From Amyelois transitella (Eukaryota > Arthropoda > Insecta > Lepidoptera > Pyralidae), in contig NC_083506.1 in the NCBI RefSeq assembly GCF_032362555.1, positions 12,199,501-12,263,500 of the forward strand: DNA of 64,000 nucleotides, read 5' to 3'. This document shows, piece after piece, positions 35,701-44,677 of the stretch (its first letter is position 1; every line of letters begins with the position of its first letter). The translations under genes were made by a program, and so were the position numbers. A model generated the notes under the pieces. It was not told the origin of the DNA, did no database searches, and saw only the letters and a list, made by a program, of their open reading frames with translations.

Positions 35701-38396
35701 CCCTTTCTTTCAAATTTACATCAAGTGGTAAAGTAATAACATTACATTGTGCGTACAAAGTTGGATACATTAACCTAGTACATATTTGGTACTATTTAGA
35801 ACCTACAACAAATATATACCATCATGATATAAATACTAAGGAATCGAATTTGCTTAACACATTGTGAAACTATCGTTTAAACCTCTTTGATGTGCAATTG
35901 TTGTTTTATCTGATATGCTGTTTCAGTCTGAAATGCTGTAGTGAATTAACTTTATTCACATTAAAAATGTTATGTTTGTCATTGTTGCCTAATGTTGGTT
36001 GAGTGTATAATGTATTAGTTTTCAGTAGCTATTCTGTTTCAAACATATCACCGAGCTAACTAACTAACATTTTATTTTATTTTTTCATATATTTGTGTTC
36101 ACAAAATTATGTACGGGAGCATTTAACACAAGGTACTACTTATTTCAATAGAAATCTCTTCCAGTGAGAAGAGAGATGAATATTGAACCAGTATGGCGCG
36201 GCGTGTGCATAAATATTAATAACATTTAACATATTTAACTAAACATACATACTAATACGTACATAAATAAAAATGGAATTATACATTTAATAACTACGTA
36301 TCTGTTTGGATATAGAGTTTAGTTCGTTTTTCTTTCTTATTTGAGGCTAACTCAATGTCTGTTATTTGTCCCGTATATACTTATATATTAATTACTGAAT
36401 GATGGCTTGTGAGGTTCTCGTGTGGAGAGGAGACCACATACCAGAAAGCGTAGTGTAGGATGGAGGTAGTACGCTTGTCAGACACATAAGGTACCGGGTG
36501 CTAATCCCGGCCAGGGCAAGATGAGAAACGAACTTTGTCTGTTTGGCCTAGGTCTTGGATGTTTATCTATACCGTATATATCTCGTAACCAAAGTTTTGA
36601 ACACTTCTGAGGCTAACGCAATCCGTGTAATCTGTCCCGTATAGGTATATTTATTTATTAACTAGCTGTAGCCCGCGACTTCGTCCGCGTAAATTTCAAG
36701 TTGAATCTTGATCGTACAGTCAGATACAGACAAAAATGTAAAAAAAAATCTCTATCCATTTCAGTCAAAAATACTAAATGTACAGACAAAATATTTTTAC
36801 TGTTTTATTATTATGTATAGATGTTAAGTAGTCATTATGAATGTGATGTGTGTCCAGGTTGAACAGAACGGGGAGACATTGGAAGCGATTTCAATGGGAG
36901 GCGGCGTGGCGCAGGTGATGCTGCAGGGCGGGGGTGAGGCGCAAGTTCTCCAAGTTCTCAGTCTGAAGGACGCCAACGCGCTAACCAAGGCCATGGTAAG
37001 CTTACTTGTGAAACATTTGGTACATCTGTACAGTAAATTTATATATTGATTTATCTACACTAATATTATAAAGAGGAAAACTTTGTTTGTTTGGTTGTAA
37101 TGAATAGGCTCAAAAACTACTGGACCGATTTTAAAAATTCTTTCAACATTCGAAAGCTACATTATCCACGAGTAACATAGACTATATTTTATTTTGGAAA
37201 AAAATAGGGTTCCGTAATAATATATAAAAATAATTGGCAAAACAGCGTTTGCCGGGTCAGCTAGTTATTTATATTATGAGTTTAATTGATATTGTGAAGT
37301 TGACGTTGTTGAAGAAAATGCTGCAGTGCAGTTTGTTACCGCTTCTTCTGCACTGACGCCTTGGAAGCGGCAGTAAACTTAGTTTTTCAGTAATTTATTT
37401 GACGTCAACCAATGTTGTTAAACCATACATTTTGACAATTATTAAGCGATATGAAGTATCGTATAATAATGAATAAAAATTTTTGAACTTTGAATTTTTT
37501 TGAATTTTGAGTATACTAGAAAAGATCTTTGTTTATACAAATGAATGATTTTGATTGATTGATAGCGCCACCGTCGCGTATAGATGGCGTTTTCATCATG
37601 ACGTTGTCACAGTGTTACTCGCCTTGGTAACAGGTGGCGCTTTATTGTCTTGCGAAGTCGCGAGTTACAATTATATATTAACATTAACAAGCTGTCCCGG
37701 CAAACGTTTTGCTATATAAATATTTTTAAGTAAAGGGTGGGCAACCCTTTTACTAAGGGGAATGAACAATTGACGTTGGCCGACTCTCAGAACTACTCAA
37801 TATGGTCACAAAATTTCATGAGAATCGGTCAAGCCGTTTCGGAGGAGTACGGGAACGAACATTGTGACACGAGAATTTTATATATTAGATTATAATCCTG
37901 CTAATATTAATATAAATCCGAAAGTTTGAGAGTATATCAGGATGTCAGTATGGATGTTTGTTACTCTTTCACGCAAAAACTACTGAACCGATTACGATGA
38001 AATTTGGTATATAGGTAGCTGAAGACCCAGAATAACTTATATTTTTATCCCGGAGTTCCCGCGGGATTGATTCCACGCGGACGAAGTCGCGGGCGGCCCC
38101 TAGTATTTTATAAATTAAAACGATAATTATATTTAAATTAGCTTTCGCCCGCGGCTCTGCAGTAAAAAATTGCTGTCTCTTTCCATACTCCACACTAAAA
38201 TGCCAAATTTCCATGAAGATCTGTTCAGTGGTTGGCTATGAAGAAATCGTCAACATAATAAATATGGATAGATGGATGGATTAAAGTCCTAAAGTGGCGA
38301 ATTAAATTAAAAATATCAGTTCAAATATTAATCAACAATCGTTCCGTACAGCAACAAGTGAAAGCGGAGCGCGACGCAGTGGCGGCGGACTCCTAG
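22797..38396 (+). CDS. ewg: Erect wing / nuclear respiratory factor 1 transcription factor
   Basis: NRF1-family sequence-specific activator (Drosophila erect wing; vertebrate NRF1 binds TGCGCATGCGCA-type sites). Coding exons: 22797-22892, 23592-23745, 24157-24281, 24662-24835, 25496-25658, 25995-26107, 26734-26847, 27687-27785, 29075-29197, 29979-30117, 31852-31967, 36858-36995, 38352-38396. Total 1599 nt (532 residues); all phases join. Landmarks in order: an acidic N-terminus with DDSADI; AAGPVGMAAAAA; the basic KKRKRPHSFE and RKRHQNRLLRKLR; the DNA-binding/dimerisation core with FATRVGQQAVVLVATPGKPN and VFGAKPLEDVVR; MTQAQLRAFIPLMLKYS; RGKPGWGRES; WWPKDLPWANVR; and CYKYHGREDLLPAF. The activation region has LQTITNPDGTVSLIQVD, and the C-terminus ends QQVKAERDAVAADS. 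Exon 8 (27687-27785) has a weaker acceptor and may be a cassette exon. A possible 27-nt microexon lies at 35594. Identity is firm; minor exons are predictions. Confidence 0.93.
23335..23560 (+). mobile_element. LINE reverse-transcriptase C-terminal relic with ATGT tail
   Basis: Encodes GRPRRTYLDQIKDVLVRG, a short stretch, then RRACTKRVMNVDEPKEVC: the usual end of a non-LTR polymerase ORF. It is followed by GGGAAAGAGGCGTGATTTTA and TGTATGTATG. It ends about 30 bp before ewg exon 2. Not a host gene. Confidence 0.65.
23780..24037 (+). mobile_element. SINE-like repeat, near full length
   Basis: Head GTGCCGTGTGGTTCTCGGCG; CCATGGATGTCGTATAAGGC; CAACATGTCACTATTTGAAT; TACCCCGCAAGGGATATAGA; tail CCATATGTATACATACATAC. 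It abuts a minus-strand LINE tail at 24027-24095. Confidence 0.75.
24316..24545 (+). mobile_element. tRNA-derived SINE
   Basis: Decayed A box (CTCTGTCTGTAGTGCACTTG) and a clear B box (GGGTTCGAATCTCGG), then the same body as 9727: GATGTTTATCTAT, GAGTTAGTATCTCGTA, CTAACTCAATCTGTGTAATT. It lies in ewg intron 3. Confidence 0.65.
25680..25860 (-). mobile_element. LINE 3' end relic
   Basis: In reverse orientation this matches the 13.3-kb relic: GTCCACCATTGTACATTTTG and TGCAATAAAGAGCTTACAAA. It begins just after the exon 5 donor of ewg. Confidence 0.35.
26117..26385 (-). mobile_element. SINE-like repeat, near full length
   Basis: Reverse copy from CATACATATACATATGGTCT through TCCCTTGCGGGGTAGACAGA and CCTTTTACGACATCCATGGG to TTGGTGCTGGGAACCACTCG. 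It starts about 10 bp after the ewg exon 6 donor. Confidence 0.75.
27297..27462. repeat. Two-copy tandem repeat, about 83 bp
   Basis: The block AGAAATTTAACTTAACATAT...CGTAATTTTTCATGTATGTT with ACGAAATTTGT occurs at about 27299 and again at about 27382. AT-rich, within an ewg intron. Confidence 0.7.
27812..28380 (+). repeat. Minisatellite with repeated acceptor-like motifs
   Basis: About 14-15 degenerate units of roughly 38-40 bp, core ACTTACAGCGGGCCGCTATT with AACAGCCCACACT. It starts about 27 bp after the donor of ewg exon 8 (GAT|GTACGC at 27786). Many units contain GACTTACAG and TTTAACAG, both resembling 3' splice sites. Confidence 0.85.
28797..29063. repeat. Two-copy tandem duplication, about 131-135 bp
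   Basis: GGACTTTACTTTCAAAT...GCGCTATGATGAAAGAAACT...AAAAAGACATAAACATTA occurs twice, with starts near 28797 and 28928. The second copy ends about 11 bp before the acceptor of ewg exon 9 (29075). Small indels separate the copies. Confidence 0.8.
29240..29412 (+). mobile_element. Helitron-like relic
   Basis: GTCTGTTTGTCTGTATGC start, ACGCAACGGATTTTGATGCG middle, and CCGTGCGAAGCCGGGGCGAG then TCGCTAGTA end. It abuts a LINE tail and a reverse SINE-like copy. Confidence 0.4.
29412..29660 (-). mobile_element. LINE tail plus SINE-like repeat with inverted terminus
   Basis: 29412-29462 is a reverse LINE tail; 29463-29642 is a reverse SINE-like copy. At its end, 29614-29631 (CTTTTTTGTATTGGTGCC) and 29643-29660 are exact inverted repeats around an 11-nt loop. 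A CATA/ATGT run follows. Confidence 0.6.
29664..29938. repeat. TA/CATA microsatellites and LINE 3' relic
   Basis: Microsatellite 29664-29742; then 29742-29880 matches the reverse of 3449-3590 (CCGCTTCTTCTACA, GGAAGCGGTAGTAG, GTGATACCTTGTATCC) and ends in TCTATTCTAT repeats; then more TA/CATA to 29935. It lies directly upstream of ewg exon 10. Confidence 0.6.
30128..30375 (+). mobile_element. CA/TA microsatellite and Helitron-like relic
   Basis: CACA then TATA run at 30128-30172, 10 bp after the ewg exon 10 donor. Then a third-family relic with CGCCGGCGACTTCGTCCGCG, ACCTACATACCAAATTTCAT and AACAAACATCCATACTGACA. Confidence 0.5.
30520..30625 (+). mobile_element. SINE-like repeat, 5'-truncated
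   Basis: Begins in the middle of the unit (CAATAAGCCATATAGCTGAA), then GACTGTTGGCTCTGTCTACC, CGCAAGGGATATAGACG and TATGTATGTATG. Confidence 0.65.
30640..31130 (-). mobile_element. Helitron-like element plus adjoining related relic
   Basis: 30640-30902 is a Lep1-type copy (TAGCTGTGCCCACTGCGTCC ... CTTTATAATATTAGTATAG). 30903-31125 is a different family: AAAATTCTCGTGTCACAATG ... CAACGTTTGCCGGGACAGCT; its relatives lie at 37680-37890 and 37240-37265. Confidence 0.5.
35594..35620 (+). CDS. ewg: Candidate 27-nt microexon of ewg
   Basis: A strong pyrimidine tract and acceptor (TTTTTGCCTTTTCAG) are followed by nine in-frame codons giving LLRYVIPHE, then donor GAG|GTGTGT. Both flanking exons (ending 31967, starting 36858) are phase 0, so inclusion keeps the frame. 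The surrounding intron is very U-rich, as expected for ELAV/Hu-regulated splicing, which is known for Drosophila ewg. This is a prediction. Confidence 0.45.
36455..36640 (+). mobile_element. tRNA-derived SINE
   Basis: GGTAGTACGCTTGTCAGACAC and CCGGGTGCTAATCCCGGCC are degenerate A and B boxes. They are followed by AGATGAGAAACGAACTTTG, GATGTTTATCTATA and CTAACGCAATCCGTGTAATC. Confidence 0.6.
37050..37515 (+). mobile_element. Helitron-like relic then LINE 3' end
   Basis: 37050-37265: TCTACACTAATATTATAAAG start, GGACCGATTTTAAAAATTCT, and GTTTGCCGGGTCAGCTAGTT end. 37285-37515: GTGAAGTTGACGTTGTTGAA, CTTGGAAGCGGCAGTAAACT, GACGTCAACCAATGTTGTTA and a GAATTTT-type repeat tail, shared with 3167-3285 and 11295-11400. 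Both lie in the last ewg intron. Confidence 0.5.
37680..38105. mobile_element. Two abutting Helitron-like relics
   Basis: 37680-37890 reads AACAAGCTGTCCCGGCAAAC to TTGTGACACGAGAATTTTAT (reverse of 30903-31125). 37894-38105 contains GATGTTTGTTACTCTTTCAC and CGCGGACGAAGTCGCGGGCG, then GGCCCCTAGTA (third family). Confidence 0.5.
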
Positions 38397-38439
38397 CTGC
38401 TGACGCTCGTGGCGGCGTCGCCGGAGCCCGAGCCGGACC

Positions 38440-39120
38440 TGCTGCTCGAGCGAGCGTAGCCCCCACTCACACACACTAGCTAATGCACCGGTGATCTAGA
38501 CTGGGTCTCTCTACAGACAGTTATTGAACAAGACGCCTTCCTATTTTTGGACTTGCAGCCAGTTTTGTCAGATACAGATGTGTAGATTTTTTTTTTTGGT
38601 GGTAGTGATATGGTGCTCGAGCCAACGTAGACTCCACACTAGGTAATGTACCGGTGATCTAGACTGGGTCTCTCTACAGACAGTTATCTAACAAGACGCC
38701 TTCCTATTTTTGGACTTACAGCCAGTTTTGTCAAATAGTACGGATGTGTAGATTTTTTTTTTTGGTGGTGGCGATATGGTGCTCGAGCCAACGTAGACTC
38801 CACACTAGGTAATGAACCGGTGGTCCGGACTGGAATATTTTTTATTGAGATAGTTCAGTTTTCTCAAATGTTACGGTGAACTAAGATTTTTTGGTGGTGG
38901 CGTCCTGCTGATTCGAGCGAGCGTAGCCTCCACACTAGCTTATACCGGTGATATAGAGCGGGTTTCTTTACAGACAGTGATTGAACCAGACGCCATTCTT
39001 TTTATTTTCTCATACGCTGCTGACTCGTGGCGGTTAATGCCCGACCAGAAATGCTGCTCGAGCGTATTAGCTAAATGTATGGTGGTTTACACTGGGTGTC
39101 TTTGGAGTCAGTAATCGATA
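38440..39120 (+). repeat. Degenerate tandem repeats in ewg 3' UTR
   Basis: CTCGAGCGAGCGTAG or CTCGAGCCAACGTAG starts at about 38455, 38616, 38782, 38913 (TTCGAG) and 39057, giving unit lengths of 131-166 bp. Shared parts: CACACTAG, ACCGGTGATCTAGACTGGGT, ACAGACAGTTAT, GACGCCTTCCTATTTTTGGA and GGTGGTGGCG. It begins about 45 bp after the stop codon. Confidence 0.85.
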
Positions 39121-40530
39121 AATTTTTGATAGTTTATTTGGAGTTATGTACCTATATTGAATTTTATCGGCCAGCTTGGACAAACCCTTTGGCTTTTTAA
39201 ATTTAAACCTTTTAACTTATTATTCTTATGATATGAATGCCCAAAATTTAAATTCTACATTATTGGGAACTTTGAGAGCGAGTTGAACAACGCACTAGTC
39301 TTTGTAATACGTCCGTAAAACTCGTTTAAATTACTGACTCGAATTAAATTATATAAGTTAGGATAAATTATTTATTTGATAAAACTATTTGGTTTGCAAT
39401 TTTTATTTATTGAATCTATTTATTTATACAAATCTACAAGGAAACAGATTTGTGCAATATTTTTTACAATGACCATTTTATTTTACGTTGTTTTCGTGTG
39501 TAGTATGACAATTTTAATTGGAATAGAAAAACGCGGCACTAATGAAGTATTTATTATGATTATACATTCCTTAATTTTATTTATTTAAGTTTGTTGAGAT
39601 TGTTGTTTGTTTAATTTATTGCGTGTATTGTTTGTTATTTTTGCGTTTGCGTCAAAATCTAGTCAGCCACGCAAACTATTCTAGTCTTACTTATAGAAAC
39701 TGAGATACGAATTGTCGATTCACATTAACTGAGAATGTAAGTTTTGTAATATATATTTAACTAAATGAATTAATGTAATTAAATAGTCCACTTGTAATTG
39801 TATATTCTGATTGAAATGAGAATATATTTTGTGCGCAGGGTGACATATACATTATGGAGAAATTGTATCAATGTAACGTGTATAGATGTAACTTCAAATT
39901 ATAGTTGTTAAACTGAACCCGAGACCTAAAGGAGCTTTAGATGCAAATGCTTCTGCAGCCTACACGTCTATATTGTAACATAATCCGCAAAACTTAACTC
40001 ATAACTACATACAGAACTATATAGAACAACATACCAATTCAAAACGTATTATGTACCTACTTGTGATACGAATATGGTATTATGTTCTATGTGGGCCACT
40101 GTACAGTACAGGCGCTTCCAACGCAGCTAGGGTCTCATGTAATTGTGTACAAGTAAATATTTCTAGCTCGAATTATATGTCCCATTGGCATTTTTGGATT
40201 GAACATTCACCTTAAAAATTAAGATAAAATTTACTCGTTAACATAGTGTGGGACTAGTCGATAAGGTAGAAGTCATAGCAAAGTACAAAGTGAGGGAGTT
40301 ACTATTAGAAAGCTATTTATTTAACGAAAAGACAAAAGGTATTATTTATTAGTGTTTTTGTTCCTTTTTTTATTTTTATTTTCCTTACCAAAGATTTATT
40401 GTTTCATTTTCTTAGTATAAAGGTGTAAGCACAATTTTGTTGTAAGTACAATGATTTGTGATTGTAAATAATGTGGTATGAATGTGTGAATATTGCAATC
40501 ATTAAAGTATTTACGTAAGTATTGGATTTT
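39121..40530 (+). other. Probable ewg 3' UTR continuation and poly(A) region
   Basis: AT-rich and largely free of known repeats. It has no convincing ORF and several U-rich stretches; an ATTAAA at 40501-40506 is followed by T/G-rich sequence. The end of the transcript is inferred from this and from a SINE-like copy starting just beyond (40547). Any of several earlier AT-rich hexamers could be used instead. Confidence 0.3.
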
Positions 40531-40546
40531 ATTTTGATGTTTCTTC

Positions 40547-40650
40547 TTCAATTTTGAATCTCAATTTTATCATTAAGCCAAATAACTGAACGTGGCCTAT
40601 CAGACTTTTCAAGACTATTGGCTCTGTCTGGATTATATGTATGTATGTTT
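40547..40650 (+). mobile_element. SINE-like repeat, 5'-truncated
   Basis: TTGAATCTCAATTTTATCAT, TAAGCCAAATAACTGAACGT, TTTTCAAGACTATTGGCTCT, then GGATTATATGTATGTATG. Confidence 0.6.
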
Positions 40651-40939
40651 CTACTTCCAACTTGAGTGGAATTGAATGAAAACGCAATCATGGGCGTAGC
40701 GAGGAACACATGCATACAGTATACGGCTTCTGCCTTACGTCTCCAAAAAAATTGCTGTGCACAGCCCTAGTTATTAGTGTCACTAGTACCAGGGGACAAC
40801 TAGGACAAAATCGTCACTTGTCCTGTCATGGGACTAAATTAGTCCCAACGAGTCCAGGACGACTAGATTCTTAGGGATAGATGTATTTGTATTCACCAGT
40901 TCTTTAACAATATTTTTATAAAATATTTATAAAGAAAGC

Positions 40940-41090
40940 GCAGCATAGGATGAATTCCCACGAGAGAAGGACCGATGATCTGGTGAAGTTCATGGAGGAA
41001 CATTGGATGCAAGTCGTCTCCGACAGAGTGAGGTAGAAGTCATTGGGGGAAGCTTATGTTTGGCAGTGGACATCCTACGGCTGAAATGTC
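40940..41090 (+). pseudogene. LINE polymerase C-terminal relic
   Basis: One frame gives RTDDLVKFMEEHWMQVVSDR, then VR, a stop, and KSLGEAYVWQWTSYG, the familiar end of a non-LTR polymerase ORF. The in-frame TAG and truncation show it is dead. It sits between the convergent ewg and COX5A genes. Confidence 0.6.
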
Positions 41091-41364
41091 TTCTAAACTT
41101 TGGTCAGAATATATTTTTTTTAATTTGTTCAAAATATTCAAGTTATTTCAAATCAGATTGTGGTGAATTACAGTTTAAGGTATATAAAAATAAGGTAAAT
41201 AGCAAATAAAAGATTGTTTAATTCTCTAATGCTTTATACATTAGAAAGTGTTTGATTCAATTGATGGTACATTTAAAAGAAGGCTTGCTTCTCATTAAAT
41301 AAAAGTAAATTACAAATCAACATGAAGCTATCATACAAATTTCTACCAATACACAGCCACCACC

Positions 41365-42412
41365 TTACATCTCATAGACATTCTTTAAAGCTAATTCTGG
41401 TTTATCATATCCAAGTTCTTCTGGGGTCTCAATACCAAGGTCTGTTAGTGTTGGCTTGATCTCTTGAATGATGTATGGGTAGATTTCGTTTACTTTAGGC
41501 CCACACTTGTTCTTGCAAGCCTCGATGAACCTAACTGCTAGAGCGTAGTCATTCACCCTTCGGCATGCTTGCAGAGCAGACTTGATGATCTTCGGGTCGG
41601 GTACCAGGTCCATGCCGCAGAGGTCATTCATTCCCTTGCGGATTTCCCAGCCATCTATGTCGGGCCTGTTGAAGAATGCTTCATATCTGGAAATAAGATT
41701 GATATATACATATAGGATGGTAAAGTTAAAAGTTTGGTCATATTAAGCCTAACTTCACTGCACTAAACATTTTTAAAAATGTTTAACTATACATTAATAC
41801 TTTACCTAAACCCCTATCACAGGATTACTGAAAGGCCCGTCCTTGTCTAAATATTTATGTATTAATAATAAAATAAAGTTTATGTCATTAAAAAAATAAA
41901 AAAACTAAATTGTAGCACATGGGTGGCTAAATATTGTTGGCGTTTAAAATTGACTGAAAATTTAACAGCTGCAGCAGTCTGTAGTGTAATTCATCACGCT
42001 ACATGTTCAAATTGAAATTAGCCAACCAACAAAACTTGAGAGCCTCTCTTTGCTCTTTGCTTAACCATGTATGAGACTCATAGGAAACTTCAACCATACC
42101 CTAGAACGACAAATGATTTTCAGAAATGTCGTAATAAAAATAAGAGTCAAGATTCCCTGTATACTATTATCACACTAGTAAATAATGAAAAATAATAGAA
42201 CTTTCCTTGAAATACCAATAACATATCGATTTATCGGCATTTCAAGTTACATAACGTCAAAAAGTTTCGACTAACCTGCTATCGAATTCTTCATCAGATT
42301 CAACAGGGCCACCATGAGAAAGCCGTTTGGGAATAACGGCACCAACTCGGGCCGAGGGGATAAGAGTTTGTTTGAAAACTGTAACCAATTTGCCTGAAGC
42401 CGAGCGCAGCAT
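41365..42412 (-). CDS. COX5A: Cytochrome c oxidase subunit 5A
   Basis: Nuclear-encoded subunit Va of complex IV, on the matrix side of the inner mitochondrial membrane. Two exons: 42276-42412 and 41365-41686, joined in phase 2 (459 nt, 152 residues). The N-terminus ([17 protein letters not shown]) is a typical presequence. The mature start matches the family: [20 protein letters not shown], then [46 protein letters not shown] and [14 protein letters not shown]. The length is as expected. It lies in tandem downstream of JMJD6 and convergent to ewg. The strong match includes the splice junction. Confidence 0.96.
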
Positions 42413-42751
42413 TTTGTTTGATAATCTTCAGAACTTCACTTCAGGAAAAGATAACAAATGGCTACTGGAAAACCATAGACTAAAAAAAGTGTTGCCAGCC
42501 ACCAAATTTCTCTGACAGGAATTAGTGTTGTGTTTGTTTGATGATGATAATCTTAATCGAGCAAGTTTTGAGATGACCAGGGCGTCGGCGTTCATAGCTG
42601 TGGGGTAGGTACCAGCTATGGATCAAACTCGTTATGTAAATATTTACCGTAAAGAGGAGGTTTATTGCACAGCAATAATAAATATTAATGATAAAATATT
42701 TTAGGAACTCCTCACTTATATAAAATAAATAAAACTATTCAGGTGATATAT

Positions 42752-42757
42752 TTTATT
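42752..42757 (-). terminator. Poly(A) signal for JMJD6-like gene
   Basis: TTTATT on plus (AATAAA on minus), about 190 bp after the JMJD6 stop and about 340 bp before the COX5A start. Position and orientation fit. Confidence 0.45.
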
Positions 42758-42942
42758 CATAAAGAATTTAGTCAGTAACAAAAGAAATAATCATTGTCAT
42801 TTACTAAGATAGGTAACAACTATAAAAATTAAATTAGTTCATATGTCTAATAATACGAAGAGGCAGCATTACTGAATACACACAAATTATTTAGAATAAA
42901 AATAGAACTCATGATTTGTCTAAAACATAGAGCCATTCTTCC

Positions 42943-44677
42943 TCATATTTTCCTTCTCTTTTTTTTCTTGTGTGCAGAGATGCTTTCTTGTCCACTGTCA
43001 TCTTCACTAGAGCTATCTGAAGAACTGCTCTCACTGTCACTGCTGGACGAGCTACTGTTAGAGGAGCTGTCTGAAGCTACACCCGTTCCTTGGCTGAGAT
43101 CCATACTACTAGCTATTTTATACAAGTCTGGCTCTTTGGTTTCAAGGACTTTGATCCATTTTTTGGATAGCTTTGGCCGACCACGCACTGTTTTGTGCCA
43201 AACCACCGGGAAGTTAGTTCTGCTGCAGAAGTTCTGTGTCACTGCTACCGTATCGTCCATGTTGAGAACTACGTGCCACCAACCACCAGGAACAAATACT
43301 GTTTCACCAGGTTTTTGGAGTATTTCAACCTGAAAAGTTAAAACACAGCAGGTACATTAATGAACAACTTATGTTAACAATAAGGAAAAGTTCAAGAGAT
43401 TGCTCAATCCAAAATAAGTATAGTAAAAAAAAAAAAACAAGGAAGATAAAATTCTATTTGTGATCCAGAAACATACCGGTTTAAACTCCTTTGGCCAGGA
43501 ATCTAGTTGTGTTTTAGGATAAATAAGTTTGAACCAAGTGATAGCTTCATCCCTCTGCTTCCCGCCCATAGCGCCAGTCACTTTGATCAGTTCCCTCGGT
43601 GTCTGTGTAGGGAATAAGCACCACCTTTTGTGACCAAACACCAGAGCATTCCAGGCACTTGTACCCAGAGGGTCTATATGAATCCCGGTTCCTGACCTCT
43701 GCGGGCCCATCACAAACCAGCGATATGGAGGCCTCCTTTCCTCACCACAATACTTAAAGAGATCATCCCTAAAATATTTAGGAATCTCGTAATCTTCCAG
43801 AAGTTTCTTCCTTCTCAAATGCTCTCCAAAGCTACTATCAAAAATATAAAGGGGACTATCATCAGTCGTTGTCCGCATGTATTCTACGTAATACTTCATT
43901 TTCATCTTAACGCTATAACCCTCATTGTCCTCTCCGCATTTAAATTTTTGGTTACGATATTTTTTGGCTAGTCTATCTAAAGTCCACTTGTGGTTTGCTT
44001 TCCAGTTGGTCTGCACACTGGTTATTACTACTGGCTTGTATATTTTTTCATATTTCTCTATAAACTCCTGTGGAGACACCTCATTTTCACTTATCCTGTC
44101 TACATTGTCCTCACACTTTAGAAATTCTTCAAAGTTTCCAGAGTATCCTAAGGATGTCCATTGGTGTTTATCTGCTAATTCTGAAATTGAAAGGGTTGTA
44201 TAAAAAATAACTGCCAAATGAGCCCACCCTTGATACTGAAAGAATTTACCTCATTAAAAACTAAATTAATAAATTTCACAAACTTGTCATGATTTGGAAA
44301 GCTTTGATTTAAGTTAAAGAGTGAATTGTAATCTAATATAATATTATACTTTTGTTTGATTATTTGTTTCGTCACATTTATGTCGAGGTCGAACGTTCAA
44401 TGGACGCCACGCTCCATCGCGGAGTCTTCTAGAACTAGTGGCCGACCCCATTTCAGAGAAAATCACATATTAAACGCAACATAGAAAAGCCGGAACGAAA
44501 AACAATAAACAAAAGAAATAGCGACCAGGTGTACTGGTAATTGAGGTTTTAAACACGATCAATTTCTGATGCCGACTTACGATAGGTAAAGTTAGAGAAC
44601 TCACCAGGTCGGGCTTTTCTTTTGACTTCCTTGATACGTTTCTTTGCTTTGTGCGATAATTTGTAGTCGGTTTGCAT
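42943..44677 (-). CDS. JMJD6: JMJD6, JmjC-domain lysyl hydroxylase / arginine demethylase
   Basis: Fe(II)/2-oxoglutarate oxygenase of the nucleus; the family hydroxylates lysines in splicing factors such as U2AF65, and the arginine demethylase role is debated. Exons: 44605-44677, 43477-44180, 42943-43329; phases 1 and 0; 1164 nt, 387 residues. The N-terminus has [16 protein letters not shown] (nuclear-type basic). The JmjC core has [55 protein letters not shown] followed by [11 protein letters not shown], and [10 protein letters not shown]. The metal ligands are His and Asp of GIHIDP and the His of [30 protein letters not shown] follows, then a poly-Ser/acidic tail ending KKKKRRKI. The length is close to human JMJD6 without its extra tail. 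Divergent from the kinesin-13-like exon 1.8 kb away. Confidence 0.96.

Larger units (their letters stand above)
31968..36857 (+). other. Longest ewg intron (intron 11), about 4.9 kb
   Basis: Mostly AT-rich unique-looking sequence. It holds a plus LINE tail at 32206-32290, tRNA-SINE tail scraps near 32900 and 36340, a tRNA-derived SINE at 36455-36640, and U-rich runs at 35340-35590 flanking a candidate microexon. Reading from exon 11 into this intron adds VRRRRLKLDIV and a TAG at 32001-32003. No other gene seen. Confidence 0.6.
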
